The translations under genes were made by a program, and so were the position numbers. 64,000 nucleotides of DNA from Enterobacter sp. kpr-6 (lineage in GTDB: Bacteria; Pseudomonadota; Gammaproteobacteria; Enterobacterales; Enterobacteriaceae): positions 124,001-188,000 of the forward strand of contig NZ_FOYH01000003.1 in the NCBI RefSeq assembly GCF_900116015.1, read 5' to 3'. The notes below the pieces were generated by a model. It ran no database searches. It saw nothing but the letters and a program-made list of their open reading frames with translations, and had not been told where the DNA came from. Of the stretch, positions 7,999 through 17,197 are shown in pieces (the stretch's first letter is position 1; every line of letters begins with the position of its first letter).

Positions 7999-8963
7999 AA
8001 GCTGTTATGTCTGTGAAGAAAGGAGTGGCCCTCGCCATGATGTTATCGTCCGCCATGATCTCCAGCGCCCATGCGCTGACTGTCTATACCGCCGGGCCTG
8101 GCTCGCTGGCGAAAAGTCTCGCCACCGGGTATGAGAAGAAAACCGGCGTGAAAGTGAATATTTTTCAGGCGACCACCGGCAAGGTGATGGCGCGTCTGGA
8201 AGCGGAGCAGGCGAATCCGCAGGCGGATATTTTGATCTCAGCGTCCTGGGACACGGCAGAAGATCTGCATAACCGTGGCTGGCTGCTGCCGTATGCCAGC
8301 AGTAATGCTGAAAAAGTGCCCGATGCGCTGAAAACGCCGGAATACGTGGCGCAGGGCGTGTCGGCGCTCGGTATCGTCTGGAACACCAAAAGCGGCACCC
8401 CGGAGCCGAAAGAGTGGAAGGATCTGACCTCGGCGGATTTCAAAGATAAAGTCACCACGCCGGATCCGGCGCTCTCTGGCGCGTCGCTGGATCTGCTGAT
8501 CGGCCTGCAAAACAGCATGGGCGACAAGGCCTGGACGTTATTTGACGAACTGAAACAGAACGGCATGGTGGTCAGCGGACCGAACGCCCAGGCGGTCACG
8601 CCGGTGATGCAGGGGGCGAAAGCGGCGGTGTTCGGCGCGGTGGATTACGTCTCTTACGGCAACATCAGCCAGGGCGAATCGCTGAAAGTGATCTTCCCGG
8701 CCAGCGGCACGGTGATCGCTCCACGCCCGATGATGATCCTCAAAACCACTCAGCACGCCGATGATGCCAAAGCCTTTGTTGATTATGTGCTGTCGCCGGA
8801 AGGTCAGGCGCTGGTGGCTGACGCCTGGCTGATGCCAGCGCGCACCGACGTGGCGGCCAAACGCCCGCTGCTCAACGATCTGAAGATCCTGCCGACCACC
8901 AACGACGGCACCAGCGAGCGCAGCGACGTGCTGCAACGCTTCAACACCCTCTTTACGAAGTAA
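7995..8963 (+). CDS. Ferric-type ABC substrate-binding protein
   Basis: Periplasmic binding protein of the FbpA/SfuA fold, 322 residues from ATG 7995. A Sec signal peptide is clear (hydrophobic VALAMMLSSAMISSAHA, cleavage after AHA near residue 28). The mature start LTVYTAGPGSLAKSL and the DILISASWDTAEDL segment are typical of the group. The paired tyrosines of true ferric-ion binders are not obvious, only DYVSYGN, so the ligand could be iron, a phosphonate or another small anion. Coupled to the ATPase by a 4-base overlap. Confidence 0.85.
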   Translation: MKAVMSVKKGVALAMMLSSAMISSAHALTVYTAGPGSLAKSLATGYEKKTGVKVNIFQATTGKVMARLEAEQANPQADILISASWDTAEDLHNRGWLLPYASSNAEKVPDALKTPEYVAQGVSALGIVWNTKSGTPEPKEWKDLTSADFKDKVTTPDPALSGASLDLLIGLQNSMGDKAWTLFDELKQNGMVVSGPNAQAVTPVMQGAKAAVFGAVDYVSYGNISQGESLKVIFPASGTVIAPRPMMILKTTQHADDAKAFVDYVLSPEGQALVADAWLMPARTDVAAKRPLLNDLKILPTTNDGTSERSDVLQRFNTLFTK

Positions 8964-9004
8964 TTTCAGCCGACGGGGGCAACCCCGTCTTCAGGATATC
9001 CGCT

Positions 9005-10660
9005 GTGAATCAGAGACTGATTTCTCTTGTCACGGTGGCGCTGCTGGTCGTCCTGGTTGCGCTGCCGCTGCTGTTTATTGTGTTACAGGCCATCTTCCCG
9101 CAGTTTAGCGCAGGCTCTCTCGACGGGGCGTTCAGCGGTTTTCTGCCGCAGTTACAGGATGCGCAACTGCCCGCGATGATCGGCGGCACGCTGTGGATCG
9201 CCGCAGGCGTGGCGCTGCTCAGTGCCCTGATCGGCCTGCCGCTCGGCGTGGTGCGCGGTCTGTTTAATGTGCCGTTTCCACGCCTGTGGGACGTGCTGTT
9301 TTTGATCCCGTTTTTGACGCCGCCCTATATCGCCGCGCTGTCGTGGATGCTGGTCTTACAGACCAACGGTTATCTGGCGCAGTTGACCGGGCTTGATCTC
9401 AACGATCTGCTGTTCAGCCGCAGCGGGATCGTGCTGGTGATGACGCTGAATATTTTCCCGGTGGTTTATTTTGCGGTGTCGCGCAGTCTGCTCGCGAGCG
9501 GGCAGCGGCTGGCGATTGTTGCCCGCGTGCATGGCGCAACGGCGTGGCGCGCGTTCTGGCACGTCACGCTGCCGATGCTCTCGCCCGCGCTGGCGGCGGG
9601 GATGCTGCTGGCGTTTACCCTGGCGATTGAAGAATACGGCGTGCCTGCCGCCCTCGGTACGCGATCCGGCGTGGTGATGATGACGGTCGGGATCGAGAAA
9701 AAACTCGCCGACTGGCCGATCGATCTGCCGGGCGCGTCGATGCTCTCGCTGATCCTGATCGCCATTGCGCTGGCCGGATGGTGGCTGCAACGCAAGCTGG
9801 TGGGGGATAAAGACGTCACCAGCGTCACCGGCAAACCGACTGAAAACCTCGGTGCGTCGTTAGGGATTGCTACGGTGCCGGTGATGCTGGCGATGGCGGG
9901 CGTGGGCTTTCTCGCCGTCGGTCTGCCGGGGCTGTCGATGGCGGTAACGGGCATTATGTCGACGCTCTCCGGCGGGCTGGCGTGGGAAAACGTCACCGCA
10001 CAGCACTACAGCGCGCTCTTTTCCCAGCAGGGGGATGCGCTGTCGGCGCTCGGCACCAGTTTATCGCTGGCGCTCGGTGCGGCGCTGATCACCGGCGTCC
10101 TCGGCCTGCTCGCCGCCTGGCTGGTGGTGGTGCAGAAGATAAAAGGGCGCAGCCTGCTTGATGCGCTGTCGCTGATGCCCGCCGCGCTGCCGGGGATCGT
10201 GGTCGGCGTGGGGCTGATCCTGCTGTGGAACCGCACGTTCTGGCCGGTTTCGCCCTATAACACCTGGGCGATTTTGCTGTTGTCGTACTGCTGTTTGCTG
10301 ATGCCGTGGCCGGTGCGCTATGTCAGCAGCGCGCTGCGTCAGCTTGGCGGGAATCTGGAACCTGCCGCCCGCGTGCACGGAGCCAGCGCATTGCAGGCGT
10401 TGAGGCTGATCGTCCTGCCGCTGGTCTTCCCGGCGATGCTGGCCGCGATGCTGATGGTGTTTGCCATCGCCTCACGCGAACTGGTCACCTCGTTATTACT
10501 CGCGCCTGCCGGAACGCAAACCGTGGCGGTGTTTATCTGGCGGCAGTTTGAGCAGGGTTCAGTAGGTCAGGGGATGGCGATGGCGACGCTCACTTTACTG
10601 ACCGGGCTGATTTTAATGCTCACGGCGCTGGGGATTATGCAGCGTCGGGGCCGGGGATAG
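9005..10660 (+). CDS. Ferric-type ABC transporter permease (fused double permease)
   Basis: Inner-membrane permease of 551 residues with two similar halves, as in FbpB/SfuB. Each half carries a permease coupling loop: RVHGATAWRAFWHVTLPMLSPA in the first and RVHGASALQALRLIVLPLVFPA in the second. About twelve hydrophobic segments can be counted. GTG start, preceded by AGGATATCCGCT. It is third in the order ATPase, binding protein, permease; the fused form means no partner permease is needed. Confidence 0.88.
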   Translation: MNQRLISLVTVALLVVLVALPLLFIVLQAIFPQFSAGSLDGAFSGFLPQLQDAQLPAMIGGTLWIAAGVALLSALIGLPLGVVRGLFNVPFPRLWDVLFLIPFLTPPYIAALSWMLVLQTNGYLAQLTGLDLNDLLFSRSGIVLVMTLNIFPVVYFAVSRSLLASGQRLAIVARVHGATAWRAFWHVTLPMLSPALAAGMLLAFTLAIEEYGVPAALGTRSGVVMMTVGIEKKLADWPIDLPGASMLSLILIAIALAGWWLQRKLVGDKDVTSVTGKPTENLGASLGIATVPVMLAMAGVGFLAVGLPGLSMAVTGIMSTLSGGLAWENVTAQHYSALFSQQGDALSALGTSLSLALGAALITGVLGLLAAWLVVVQKIKGRSLLDALSLMPAALPGIVVGVGLILLWNRTFWPVSPYNTWAILLLSYCCLLMPWPVRYVSSALRQLGGNLEPAARVHGASALQALRLIVLPLVFPAMLAAMLMVFAIASRELVTSLLLAPAGTQTVAVFIWRQFEQGSVGQGMAMATLTLLTGLILMLTALGIMQRRGRG

Positions 10661-10729
10661 TGCACAAATTGCCGCATCAAAATTTTATGCCAGGGTATAA
10701 AGGAGGCTCATCCTGTGCCGGAGCCACCT

Positions 10730-11566
10730 ATGAGTCCTTTTTTAACTGCTTATCTTGACCGCCTGAACTGGCATGGCACGCCCGCTGCGAATCTGGAGAC
10801 GCTGCGGGCGCTGCATTTACATCACAACAGCGCCATTCCGTTTGAAAATCTCGACGTTCTGCTGCCGCGTGAAATTCAGCTGACCGATGACGCGCTGTTT
10901 GCCAAACTCGTCACCGCCCGCCGGGGCGGTTATTGCTTTGAACAAAACGGGCTGTTTGAACGGGCGCTACGTGAAATCGGCTTTACCGTGCGCAGTTTGT
11001 TAGGGCGCGTGGTGCTGGCGAACCCAACAGAGATGCCGCCGCGCACTCACCGTTTACTGCTGCTGGAGATTGCAGGCGAGCCCTGGATTGCCGATGTCGG
11101 CTTTGGCGGGCAGACGCTCACCGCGCCGGTGCGCCTGCAAGCAGAAATTGAGCAGGAAACGCCGCACGGCCTGTACCGGCTGATGCAGGACGGCGCGGAC
11201 TGGCTTTTGCAGTTCCGTCATCACGATCACTGGCAGTCGATGTACCGCTTCGATCTCAGCCAGCAATATTTTTCCGATTATGTGATGGGCAATCTCTATT
11301 CGGCGCACTGGCCGCATTCGCATTTCCGCCATCATTTGCTGATGTGCCGCCATTTGCCGGACGGCGGCAAGCTCACCCTGACCAATTTCCATTTCACCCA
11401 CTGGCAGAACGGGCACGTGGTCGAGCAGGTGACGCTCCCGGACGTCGCGGCGTTACATGAACTTATGCAAACGCAGTTTGGTCTGGGAACGAGCGATGCG
11501 CAAAACGGCGTCACGCTTGAACAGCTAACGGCGGTGATGTCGGGGATATCCGCCGAGAGCAAATAA
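10730..11566 (+). CDS. nhoA: Arylamine N-acetyltransferase NhoA
   Basis: Acetyl-CoA-dependent N-acetylation of arylamines and hydrazines; also O-acetylation of N-hydroxyarylamines. Starting at ATG 10730 (278 residues) the catalytic triad falls at C69 (RGGYCFEQ), H107 (RTHRLL) and D122 (IADVGFGG), exactly the numbering of E. coli and Salmonella NATs. However, the strongest Shine-Dalgarno (AAAGGAGG, 10699-10706) is 8 bases from an in-frame GTG at 10715, so a form five residues longer is possible. ATG 10730 has its own GGAG six bases upstream. Confidence 0.92.
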   Translation: MSPFLTAYLDRLNWHGTPAANLETLRALHLHHNSAIPFENLDVLLPREIQLTDDALFAKLVTARRGGYCFEQNGLFERALREIGFTVRSLLGRVVLANPTEMPPRTHRLLLLEIAGEPWIADVGFGGQTLTAPVRLQAEIEQETPHGLYRLMQDGADWLLQFRHHDHWQSMYRFDLSQQYFSDYVMGNLYSAHWPHSHFRHHLLMCRHLPDGGKLTLTNFHFTHWQNGHVVEQVTLPDVAALHELMQTQFGLGTSDAQNGVTLEQLTAVMSGISAESK

Positions 11567-11573
11567 AGCGCGT

Positions 11574-12152
11574 TTACTGGAACAGCTCAAGCCCGATCAC
11601 CCGGTCAAGATGGCGGTCGAACGCATCGCCATCGAGCTGGAGCATTCCCAGCACCTGAATCCCGTCCAGCCCGCAGACCAGTGCGATCAACCGCCAGGCG
11701 ATGTTTTCAATATTGTCGGCGAGGGTGAATTCCCCGGCTTCAACGCCCTGGCGAATGATTTTCACCACTTCCACATGCCACATTTCCATCGTCAGCACGT
11801 ATGCGCCTTTGATCTCAGGATCTTTCATCGCCAGCAATTGCGCTTCACGCCAGAGCTGGATGTAAGGTTCAAACCCTCCGTCCTGGCTGCCGAGCATGGA
11901 ATGTAATCGCTCGCGCCAGCTTGCGCTGTCGGCCACCACATCGGCGTCCAGCAGGGCGCGAATAACACGAATAAACGCCTGTGATTTCAGTTCATTGACG
12001 GAGGAGAAATGGTGATGCACCTGGCCTGCGGCAACGCTTGCGACGCTGGCAATCCGGCGCACGGTCATGGCGGTAAATCCTTCTTCCAGCGCAACGCGCA
12101 TGGCAGCCTGGAGAATGATCTCCCGGCGTTCTTCCCGATTCAGGTAGCTCAT
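11574..12152 (-). CDS. smvR: TetR-family repressor SmvR
   Basis: TetR repressor of 192 residues with HTH at about 22-52 (FTAMTVRRIASVASVAAGQVHHHFSSVNEL). It is divergent from the 14-helix efflux gene, the arrangement of smvR-smvA in Klebsiella and Enterobacter, where SmvR represses the SmvA cationic-biocide pump. The sensor domain is BetI-like in sequence. Two related symmetric sites in the 114-base intergenic region are candidate operators. Loss of function would be expected to raise chlorhexidine/quaternary ammonium tolerance, by analogy with Klebsiella. Confidence 0.85.
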   Translation of the reverse strand: MSYLNREERREIILQAAMRVALEEGFTAMTVRRIASVASVAAGQVHHHFSSVNELKSQAFIRVIRALLDADVVADSASWRERLHSMLGSQDGGFEPYIQLWREAQLLAMKDPEIKGAYVLTMEMWHVEVVKIIRQGVEAGEFTLADNIENIAWRLIALVCGLDGIQVLGMLQLDGDAFDRHLDRVIGLELFQ

Positions 12153-12196
12153 AGTGACTCGTTATTGTGAGGTACGCCGCGAGTGTAACAAAAAGC

Positions 12197-12210
12197 TGGA
12201 CATACGTTCA
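12197..12210. promoter_or_regulatory. Candidate SmvR operator 1
   Basis: TGGACATACGTTCA, an inverted repeat with one mismatch (TGGAC-N4-GTTCA). It overlaps a possible smvA -35 (TGGACA, 12197-12202), which is 16 bases from a possible -10 (TAGGAT, 12219-12224). Same pattern and spacing as operator 2. Confidence 0.45.
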
Positions 12211-12233
12211 ACTTCACGTAGGATCGCCGGTTC

Positions 12234-12247
12234 TGGACGCTTGTCCA
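12234..12247. promoter_or_regulatory. Candidate SmvR operator 2
   Basis: TGGACGCTTGTCCA, a perfect inverted repeat (TGGAC-N4-GTCCA; with flanks CTGGAC/GTCCAG). Its centre is 37 bases from operator 1 and it lies 19 bases upstream of the smvA ATG. The repeated TGGAC-N4-GTYCA pattern suggests a binding site for the divergent TetR protein. Confidence 0.5.
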
Positions 12248-12266
12248 GGTTTAAGGGAGAAAGTGT

Positions 12267-13754
12267 ATGTTGCGTCAATGGCTGACGTTAATCGTGATTG
12301 TGATGGTCTACATTCCGGTGGCGATCGATGCCACGGTGTTGCATGTGGCGGCCCCGACGCTCAGCGTCACGTTGCGCCCCGGCAGCAACGAACTGCTGTG
12401 GATCATTGATATTTATTCGCTGGTGATGGCGGGCATGGTGCTGCCGATGGGCGCACTGGGCGACCGCATTGGTTTTAAACGGTTGCTCCTGTCCGGCAGC
12501 GCGCTGTTTGGCATGGCGTCCTTACTGGCGGCGTGCGCAACCAGCGCGGGCTTTTTGATTGCGGCGCGGGCATTGCTGGCGATTGGCGCGGCGATGATCG
12601 TCCCGGCGACGCTGGCGGGCATCCGTAATACGTTCACCGAAACGCGACACCGCAATATGGCGATTGGCGTCTGGGCGGCGGTCGGATCGGGCGGTGCGGC
12701 ATTCGGGCCGCTGGTTGGTGGCTTACTGCTGGAGCACTTCTACTGGGGATCGGTGTTTTTGATCAACATCCCGATCATCATCGTGGTGATGGCGCTCACG
12801 GCCTGGTGTGTCCCGCACCAGTCTGGCAGACGGGAACAGCCGCTTAATTTCGGTCATGCGGTCATGCTGATCGTCGCCATTCTGCTGCTGGTCTACTGCG
12901 CAAAAACGGCGCTGAAAGCCACCATAGCACCGGGATGGCTGGCGGGTGGGGCGGTCATCGCCTTCTGTTTACTCACCGCGTTTGTGCGCATCCAGCTTGC
13001 CGCCGCGACGCCGATGATCGATATGCGTCTGTTCACCAACCGCATTATTTTGAGCGGCGTGCTGATGGCTACCACCGCCATGATCACGCTGGTCGGTTTT
13101 GAATTGCTGATGGCGCAGGAGTTGCAATTTGTGCACGGCTTTACGCCGTTCGCGGCGGGCGTCTTTATGCTGCCGGTCATGCTGGCGAGCGGATTCAGCG
13201 GGCCGATTGCAGGCGTGCTGGTGTCGCGCCTGGGTCTGCGCTGCGTTGCCGTGGGCGGCATGACGCTCAGCGCGGTCAGTTTTCTGGGGCTGTCCGTCAC
13301 CGATTTCAGCTCGCAGCGCGTGCAGGCTGCGGTGTTAATGGCATTACTGGGATTCAGTGCCGCCAGCGCGCTGCTGGCGTCCACCGCGGCTATCATGGCC
13401 GCCGCGCCGAAAGAGAAAGCGGCGGCGGCGGGCGCGATTGAAACTATGGCTTACGAACTCGGCGCGGGGCTGGGCATTGCGTTATTTGGCCTGATCTTAA
13501 GCCGCAGTTTTGCGCTGTCGATTGCGCTGCCGGAAGGGTTGAGCGCCGATCAGATCGCCCAGGCGTCATCGTCAATAGGTGAAACCGCGCAACTGGTGCA
13601 AAGCCTCGAACCGGGGCTGGCGCAGGCGACGATGACCGCGGCAAAAACGGCGTTTATCAGCGCACACAGCGTGGCGCTGGGTTCCGCCGGAGTCATGTTG
13701 CTGCTGCTGGCCATCGGGATCTGGTTTAGTCTCGCGGGCGTCAAAAAAGCGTGA
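12267..13754 (+). CDS. smvA: MFS multidrug efflux pump SmvA
   Basis: Drug:H+ antiporter-2 (14-helix) MFS exporter, 495 residues. Motif A is visible as GALGDRIGFKRLLL near residue 60-75, and motif C-like glycine-rich sequence (GSGGAAFGPLVGGLL) near 145. Known SmvA proteins export methyl viologen, acriflavine, chlorhexidine and quaternary ammonium compounds. GGGAGAAAGTGT precedes the ATG. Paired with the divergent repressor SmvR. Confidence 0.9.
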   Translation: MLRQWLTLIVIVMVYIPVAIDATVLHVAAPTLSVTLRPGSNELLWIIDIYSLVMAGMVLPMGALGDRIGFKRLLLSGSALFGMASLLAACATSAGFLIAARALLAIGAAMIVPATLAGIRNTFTETRHRNMAIGVWAAVGSGGAAFGPLVGGLLLEHFYWGSVFLINIPIIIVVMALTAWCVPHQSGRREQPLNFGHAVMLIVAILLLVYCAKTALKATIAPGWLAGGAVIAFCLLTAFVRIQLAAATPMIDMRLFTNRIILSGVLMATTAMITLVGFELLMAQELQFVHGFTPFAAGVFMLPVMLASGFSGPIAGVLVSRLGLRCVAVGGMTLSAVSFLGLSVTDFSSQRVQAAVLMALLGFSAASALLASTAAIMAAAPKEKAAAAGAIETMAYELGAGLGIALFGLILSRSFALSIALPEGLSADQIAQASSSIGETAQLVQSLEPGLAQATMTAAKTAFISAHSVALGSAGVMLLLLAIGIWFSLAGVKKA

Positions 13755-13762
13755 TGTGAAGA

Positions 13763-14644
13763 TCAGGCGCGGCGGGTCGCCCACCAGCACAATAACGATC
13801 CGCCGCACACCATCAGCGCCCCCTGCCAGAAGGCAAACGACAGCGGGGCGCTCAGCATTACCGCCGCCAGCGCCGAAGAGAGCACCGGGGTAAAATAGGA
13901 TGCGGCAGCCAGGACGTTGACGTGCCCCTGCAAAATCCCGGTATTCCACGCGGCGTAACCAAAGCCCAGCGCAAACGCCACCATGAATAATTTCAGGATC
14001 ACCGGCCAGCTAAAGACCATTTCCGGCTGATCGCTGAAGGCATATTTCAGCCACAGGCTGAGCGCCGTCAGCAGAATAAAGAACGTAATGCCGTTATGCC
14101 CTTTGGCATATTTACTCGTCACCGTGCAGTAGGCCGCCCAGATAATTGCTCCGCAAAACGCCAGCAAATAACTGACCGGATTAGAAATCACATTCTGGCG
14201 GATATCGGCAATATTAAGCCCGCTGTCGCCGCCTAATACCCAACTGACGCCCGTGACCGAAATCAGCAGTCCCGGGATCACCCACAGCGTTGATTTCAAT
14301 CCGTTAAACAGGATCGCAAAGAGGATAGTCAGGCTGGGCCACAGATAGTTAACCATGCCGACTTCAATCGCCTGATGGCGCGTCGTCGCATAGCCCAGAG
14401 AGAGAGCGAGGCACATTTCGTAGCTCACAAACAGCACGCTACCAGCAATTAAATAACGCGGCGGGAATTTACGGATATCGGGAAAACCGACGGTTACTAT
14501 CAGCAAAATACCGCTGAGCGTATAGATCATCGCCGCGCCGCCTACCGGCCCAAGACCCTCACTGACGCCGCGGATCAACCCCACCATGGTGCTCCACAAC
14601 AGGATCGCCACCAGCCCAATCAGCGTTGCTTTCTTTTTCGTCAT
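13763..14644 (-). CDS. yddG: Aromatic amino acid exporter YddG
   Basis: EamA-family drug/metabolite transporter, 293 residues, about ten membrane helices in two EamA repeats. Sequence markers such as ATTRHQAIEVGMVNYLWPSLTILFAI match E. coli YddG, which exports Phe, Tyr, Trp and methyl viologen. It is convergent with smvA (8-base gap) and divides it from maeA. Both neighbours export paraquat-like compounds in other enterobacteria, which may be coincidental. Confidence 0.92.
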   Translation of the reverse strand: MTKKKATLIGLVAILLWSTMVGLIRGVSEGLGPVGGAAMIYTLSGILLIVTVGFPDIRKFPPRYLIAGSVLFVSYEMCLALSLGYATTRHQAIEVGMVNYLWPSLTILFAILFNGLKSTLWVIPGLLISVTGVSWVLGGDSGLNIADIRQNVISNPVSYLLAFCGAIIWAAYCTVTSKYAKGHNGITFFILLTALSLWLKYAFSDQPEMVFSWPVILKLFMVAFALGFGYAAWNTGILQGHVNVLAAASYFTPVLSSALAAVMLSAPLSFAFWQGALMVCGGSLLCWWATRRA

Positions 14645-14763
14645 CCTGCGCCTATATATCCCCTAAATAGATCGAAGGGGAATTTATAACATTTTTTTGC
14701 CCAACGACTCGGGTAAACATCGCCGTCAATACCTGATATTGGCGGTATGAAAAGAGAAAATAA

Positions 14764-14787
14764 ACAGGCCTGCCGCAGCAGGCCTGT
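14764..14787 (-). terminator. Rho-independent terminator of maeA
   Basis: Perfect 10-base-pair stem ACAGGCCTGC/GCAGGCCTGT with a 4-base loop, followed on the minus strand by TTTATTTTCTCTTTTC. It begins 12 bases after the maeA stop. Confidence 0.9.
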
Positions 14788-14798
14788 GGGGATGGGGA

Positions 14799-16496
14799 TC
14801 AGATAGAGGTCCGGCGGTAGGTGCGGTATTCCGGCTGCCAGAAGTTATCGTCGATAGCCTGTTGCAGCGCTTCGATGGAGGTGGTGACCGCCACGCCTTC
14901 TTCCTGCGCCATTTTTGCTACCGCAAGGGCGATGGCGCGTGAGACCGTCTGGATTTCAGACAGCGCTGGCAGCACCATGCCTTCGCCGTTTTTCACCAGC
15001 GGCGAGTGCTCTGCCAGGGTTTCGCTTGCGGCCATCAGCATATTATTGGTGATGCGTGACGCGCCGGACGAAATCACCCCAAGGCCGATGCCCGGGAAGA
15101 TATAGGCGTTATTGCACTGGGCGATGGGATAGGTTTTATCCTTCCACTGCACCGGCGCAAACGGGCTGCCGGTGGCGACCAGCGCATTGCCGTCCGTCCA
15201 GGCCAGAATATCCTGCGGCGTCGCTTCCACGCGTGAGGTCGGGTTTGACAGCGGCATCACGATCGGGCGCGGGCAATGCTTGTGCATCTCACGAATGATT
15301 TCTTCGGTGAATAACCCCGTCTGCCCGGAGACGCCGATCAGGATGTCCGGCTTCACATTGCGCACCACGTCGAGCAGAGAAATCGCGTCGGCGTCGGTGT
15401 CCCAGTTCTGAATGTTTTCGCGCTTTTGCACCAGCTTGCTCTGGAAAGGCAGCAGGTTGGGCATCTGATCGGTCAGCAGGCCGAAGCGATCGACCATAAA
15501 GACTTTGCTGCGCGCGGCGGCTTCACTTAAGCCTTCACGCTGAGTCTGGGCGATGATCTGCTCGGCAATGCCACACCCGGCGGAGCCTGCGCCCAAAAAG
15601 ACGATTTTCTGATTGCTGAGTTTGCTGCCTGCCGCGAGGCTTGCGGCGATCAGCGTACCGACCGTTACCGCTGCCGTGCCCTGAATATCATCGTTAAATG
15701 AGCAGATCTCATCGCGGTAGCGGTTGAGCAGCGGCATGGCGTTTTTCTGCGCAAAATCTTCAAACTGCAAAAGCACATCCGGCCAGCGCTGCTTCACGGC
15801 CTGAATGAATTCATCGACGAAAGCGTAATATTCATCGCCGGTGATGCGCGGGTGACGCCAGCCCATGTACAGCGGATCGTTGAGCAGTTGCTGATTATTG
15901 GTGCCGACATCAAGCACCACCGGCAGGCAATAGGCCGGGCTGATGCCGCCGCACGCGGTGTACAGCGACAGCTTGCCGATAGGAATGCCCATTCCGCCGA
16001 TCCCCTGGTCGCCCAGACCCAGGATGCGCTCGCCGTCGGTCACAACAATGACTTTAATGTTATGCGTCGGCACGTTTTGCAGAATGTCGTCCATATATTG
16101 ACGGTTCTGATATGAGATAAACACGCCACGCGCGCGACGGTAGATCTCCGAGAAGCGTTCACAGGCCGAGCCGACGGTGGGGGTATAAATCACGGGCATC
16201 ATCTCGTCGAGGTGATTTTCGACCAGACGGTAAAAGAGAGTTTCGTTGGTATCCTGGATGTTGCGCAGGTAAATATGCTTGTCGATATCCGTTTTAAAGC
16301 CCTGATACTGCAACCAGGCGCGCTCAGCCTGTTCTTCAATGGTTTCAACCACTTCGGGCAGCAGGCCCAGCAGGTTAAACTGGCTTCTTTCTTCCAGGCT
16401 GAAAGCACTTCCTTTGTTCAGCAGCGGGAATTCCAGTAACACCGGCCCGGCATAGGGGATGTACAGCGAACGGTTTTTTTTATACTTCAGTAACAT
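14799..16496 (-). CDS. maeA: NAD-dependent malic enzyme
   Basis: Oxidative decarboxylation of malate to pyruvate with NAD+, 565 residues, matching E. coli MaeA (SfcA) in length. The malic-enzyme signature [14 protein letters not shown] is present, as is the dinucleotide-binding loop [21 protein letters not shown] is upstream of ATG 16496. Followed by a strong intrinsic terminator and preceded by sra, as in E. coli. Confidence 0.96.
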   Translation of the reverse strand: MLLKYKKNRSLYIPYAGPVLLEFPLLNKGSAFSLEERSQFNLLGLLPEVVETIEEQAERAWLQYQGFKTDIDKHIYLRNIQDTNETLFYRLVENHLDEMMPVIYTPTVGSACERFSEIYRRARGVFISYQNRQYMDDILQNVPTHNIKVIVVTDGERILGLGDQGIGGMGIPIGKLSLYTACGGISPAYCLPVVLDVGTNNQQLLNDPLYMGWRHPRITGDEYYAFVDEFIQAVKQRWPDVLLQFEDFAQKNAMPLLNRYRDEICSFNDDIQGTAAVTVGTLIAASLAAGSKLSNQKIVFLGAGSAGCGIAEQIIAQTQREGLSEAAARSKVFMVDRFGLLTDQMPNLLPFQSKLVQKRENIQNWDTDADAISLLDVVRNVKPDILIGVSGQTGLFTEEIIREMHKHCPRPIVMPLSNPTSRVEATPQDILAWTDGNALVATGSPFAPVQWKDKTYPIAQCNNAYIFPGIGLGVISSGASRITNNMLMAASETLAEHSPLVKNGEGMVLPALSEIQTVSRAIALAVAKMAQEEGVAVTTSIEALQQAIDDNFWQPEYRTYRRTSI

Positions 16497-16629
16497 CTCA
16501 CAAACTCCTTAATGGGCTTCCAGGCACAAGCACGGTTACCTGCGTGCTGGCCGGTCATGCGGCGGCGGCAAGTATAAAGCAAGTGAATGCATGGCGCAGA
16601 AGAATCATTAAGGGGAGGGAAGGAAAGAA

Positions 16630-16652
16630 GCCCGGCAACGGGATTGCCGGGC
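16630..16652 (-). terminator. Terminator downstream of sra
   Basis: Nine-pair perfect stem GCCCGGCAA/TTGCCGGGC with a 5-base loop, 11 bases after the sra stop; the minus strand continues TTCTTTCCTTCCC, a pyrimidine-rich tail. Confidence 0.75.
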
Positions 16653-16663
16653 GGGTATTCTGC

Positions 16664-16798
16664 TTATTCAGCGCGACGATGGCGACCATGTCGGTGAGTG
16701 ACGACGGTTTCCGCCTCATCTTTAATAACAACTTTTCTCTGGTTGGAGATTTTGTAGTCCAGACCCAGAATATGACGTGCCTGACGATTCGTTTTCAT
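16664..16798 (-). CDS. sra: Stationary-phase ribosome-associated protein Sra
   Basis: Small very basic protein of 44 residues beginning [20 protein letters not shown] and ending [10 protein letters not shown]. It differs from E. coli Sra (RpsV) by only a few residues in the first 22. AAGGAG lies five bases before the ATG. Sra binds the 30S subunit in stationary phase. It keeps the E. coli position upstream of maeA, but bdm and osmC, which follow in E. coli, are not here; an ABC-F gene is. Confidence 0.92.
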   Translation of the reverse strand: MKTNRQARHILGLDYKISNQRKVVIKDEAETVVTHRHGRHRRAE

Positions 16799-16987
16799 GC
16801 TGACTCCTTAATCCTGTTTCGAGTTTCAAGGACGCGCCCGCAGTACCTGCCGGGAAAGCGTAATCCCATAGCGATTGCCATTGCCGTAGTGTATTAAACA
16901 ATACGCGGCAACAATGATGTTCGGACATATTATTGGAAATATCAATGTTTCGGACGGGTTTCGGAGGAGTCCGTGATCCAGGTATTC
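16799..16987. other. sra upstream region, no gene seen
   Basis: Between sra and the repeat island. It holds the sra ribosome-binding site and presumably its promoter. An inverted repeat GTATT-AAAC-AATAC (16891-16904) is the only symmetric element noted. No credible coding sequence. Confidence 0.4.
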
Positions 16988-17190
16988 ACCCTCACCCTAA
17001 CCCTCTCCCTGAGGGAGAGGGAATGGATGGAGCGCGGATTCACCCTCACCCTGAGGGAGAAGGGATAGATCGAGCGTGGATTCACCCTCACCCTGATATC
17101 GAGTGCGGGCTGGCTTTTCCCCCTCTCCCTGATATCGAGTGCGGGCTGGCTTTTCCCCCTCTCCCTGGGGAGAGGGCCGGGGTGAGGGGG
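16988..17190. repeat. Palindromic repeat island A
   Basis: Starts CCCTCACCCTAACCCTCTCCC paired with GAGGGAGAGGG-like arms and ends GGGAGAGGGCCGGGGTGAGGG. Inside it a 36-base unit is duplicated in tandem (17091-17126 and 17127-17162). It lies at the 3' end of the ABC-F gene, so its stems may act as that gene's terminator. Same family as islands at 34.1, 42.2, 54.5 and 57.9 kb. Confidence 0.85.
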
Positions 17191-17197
17191 AAAGTCC

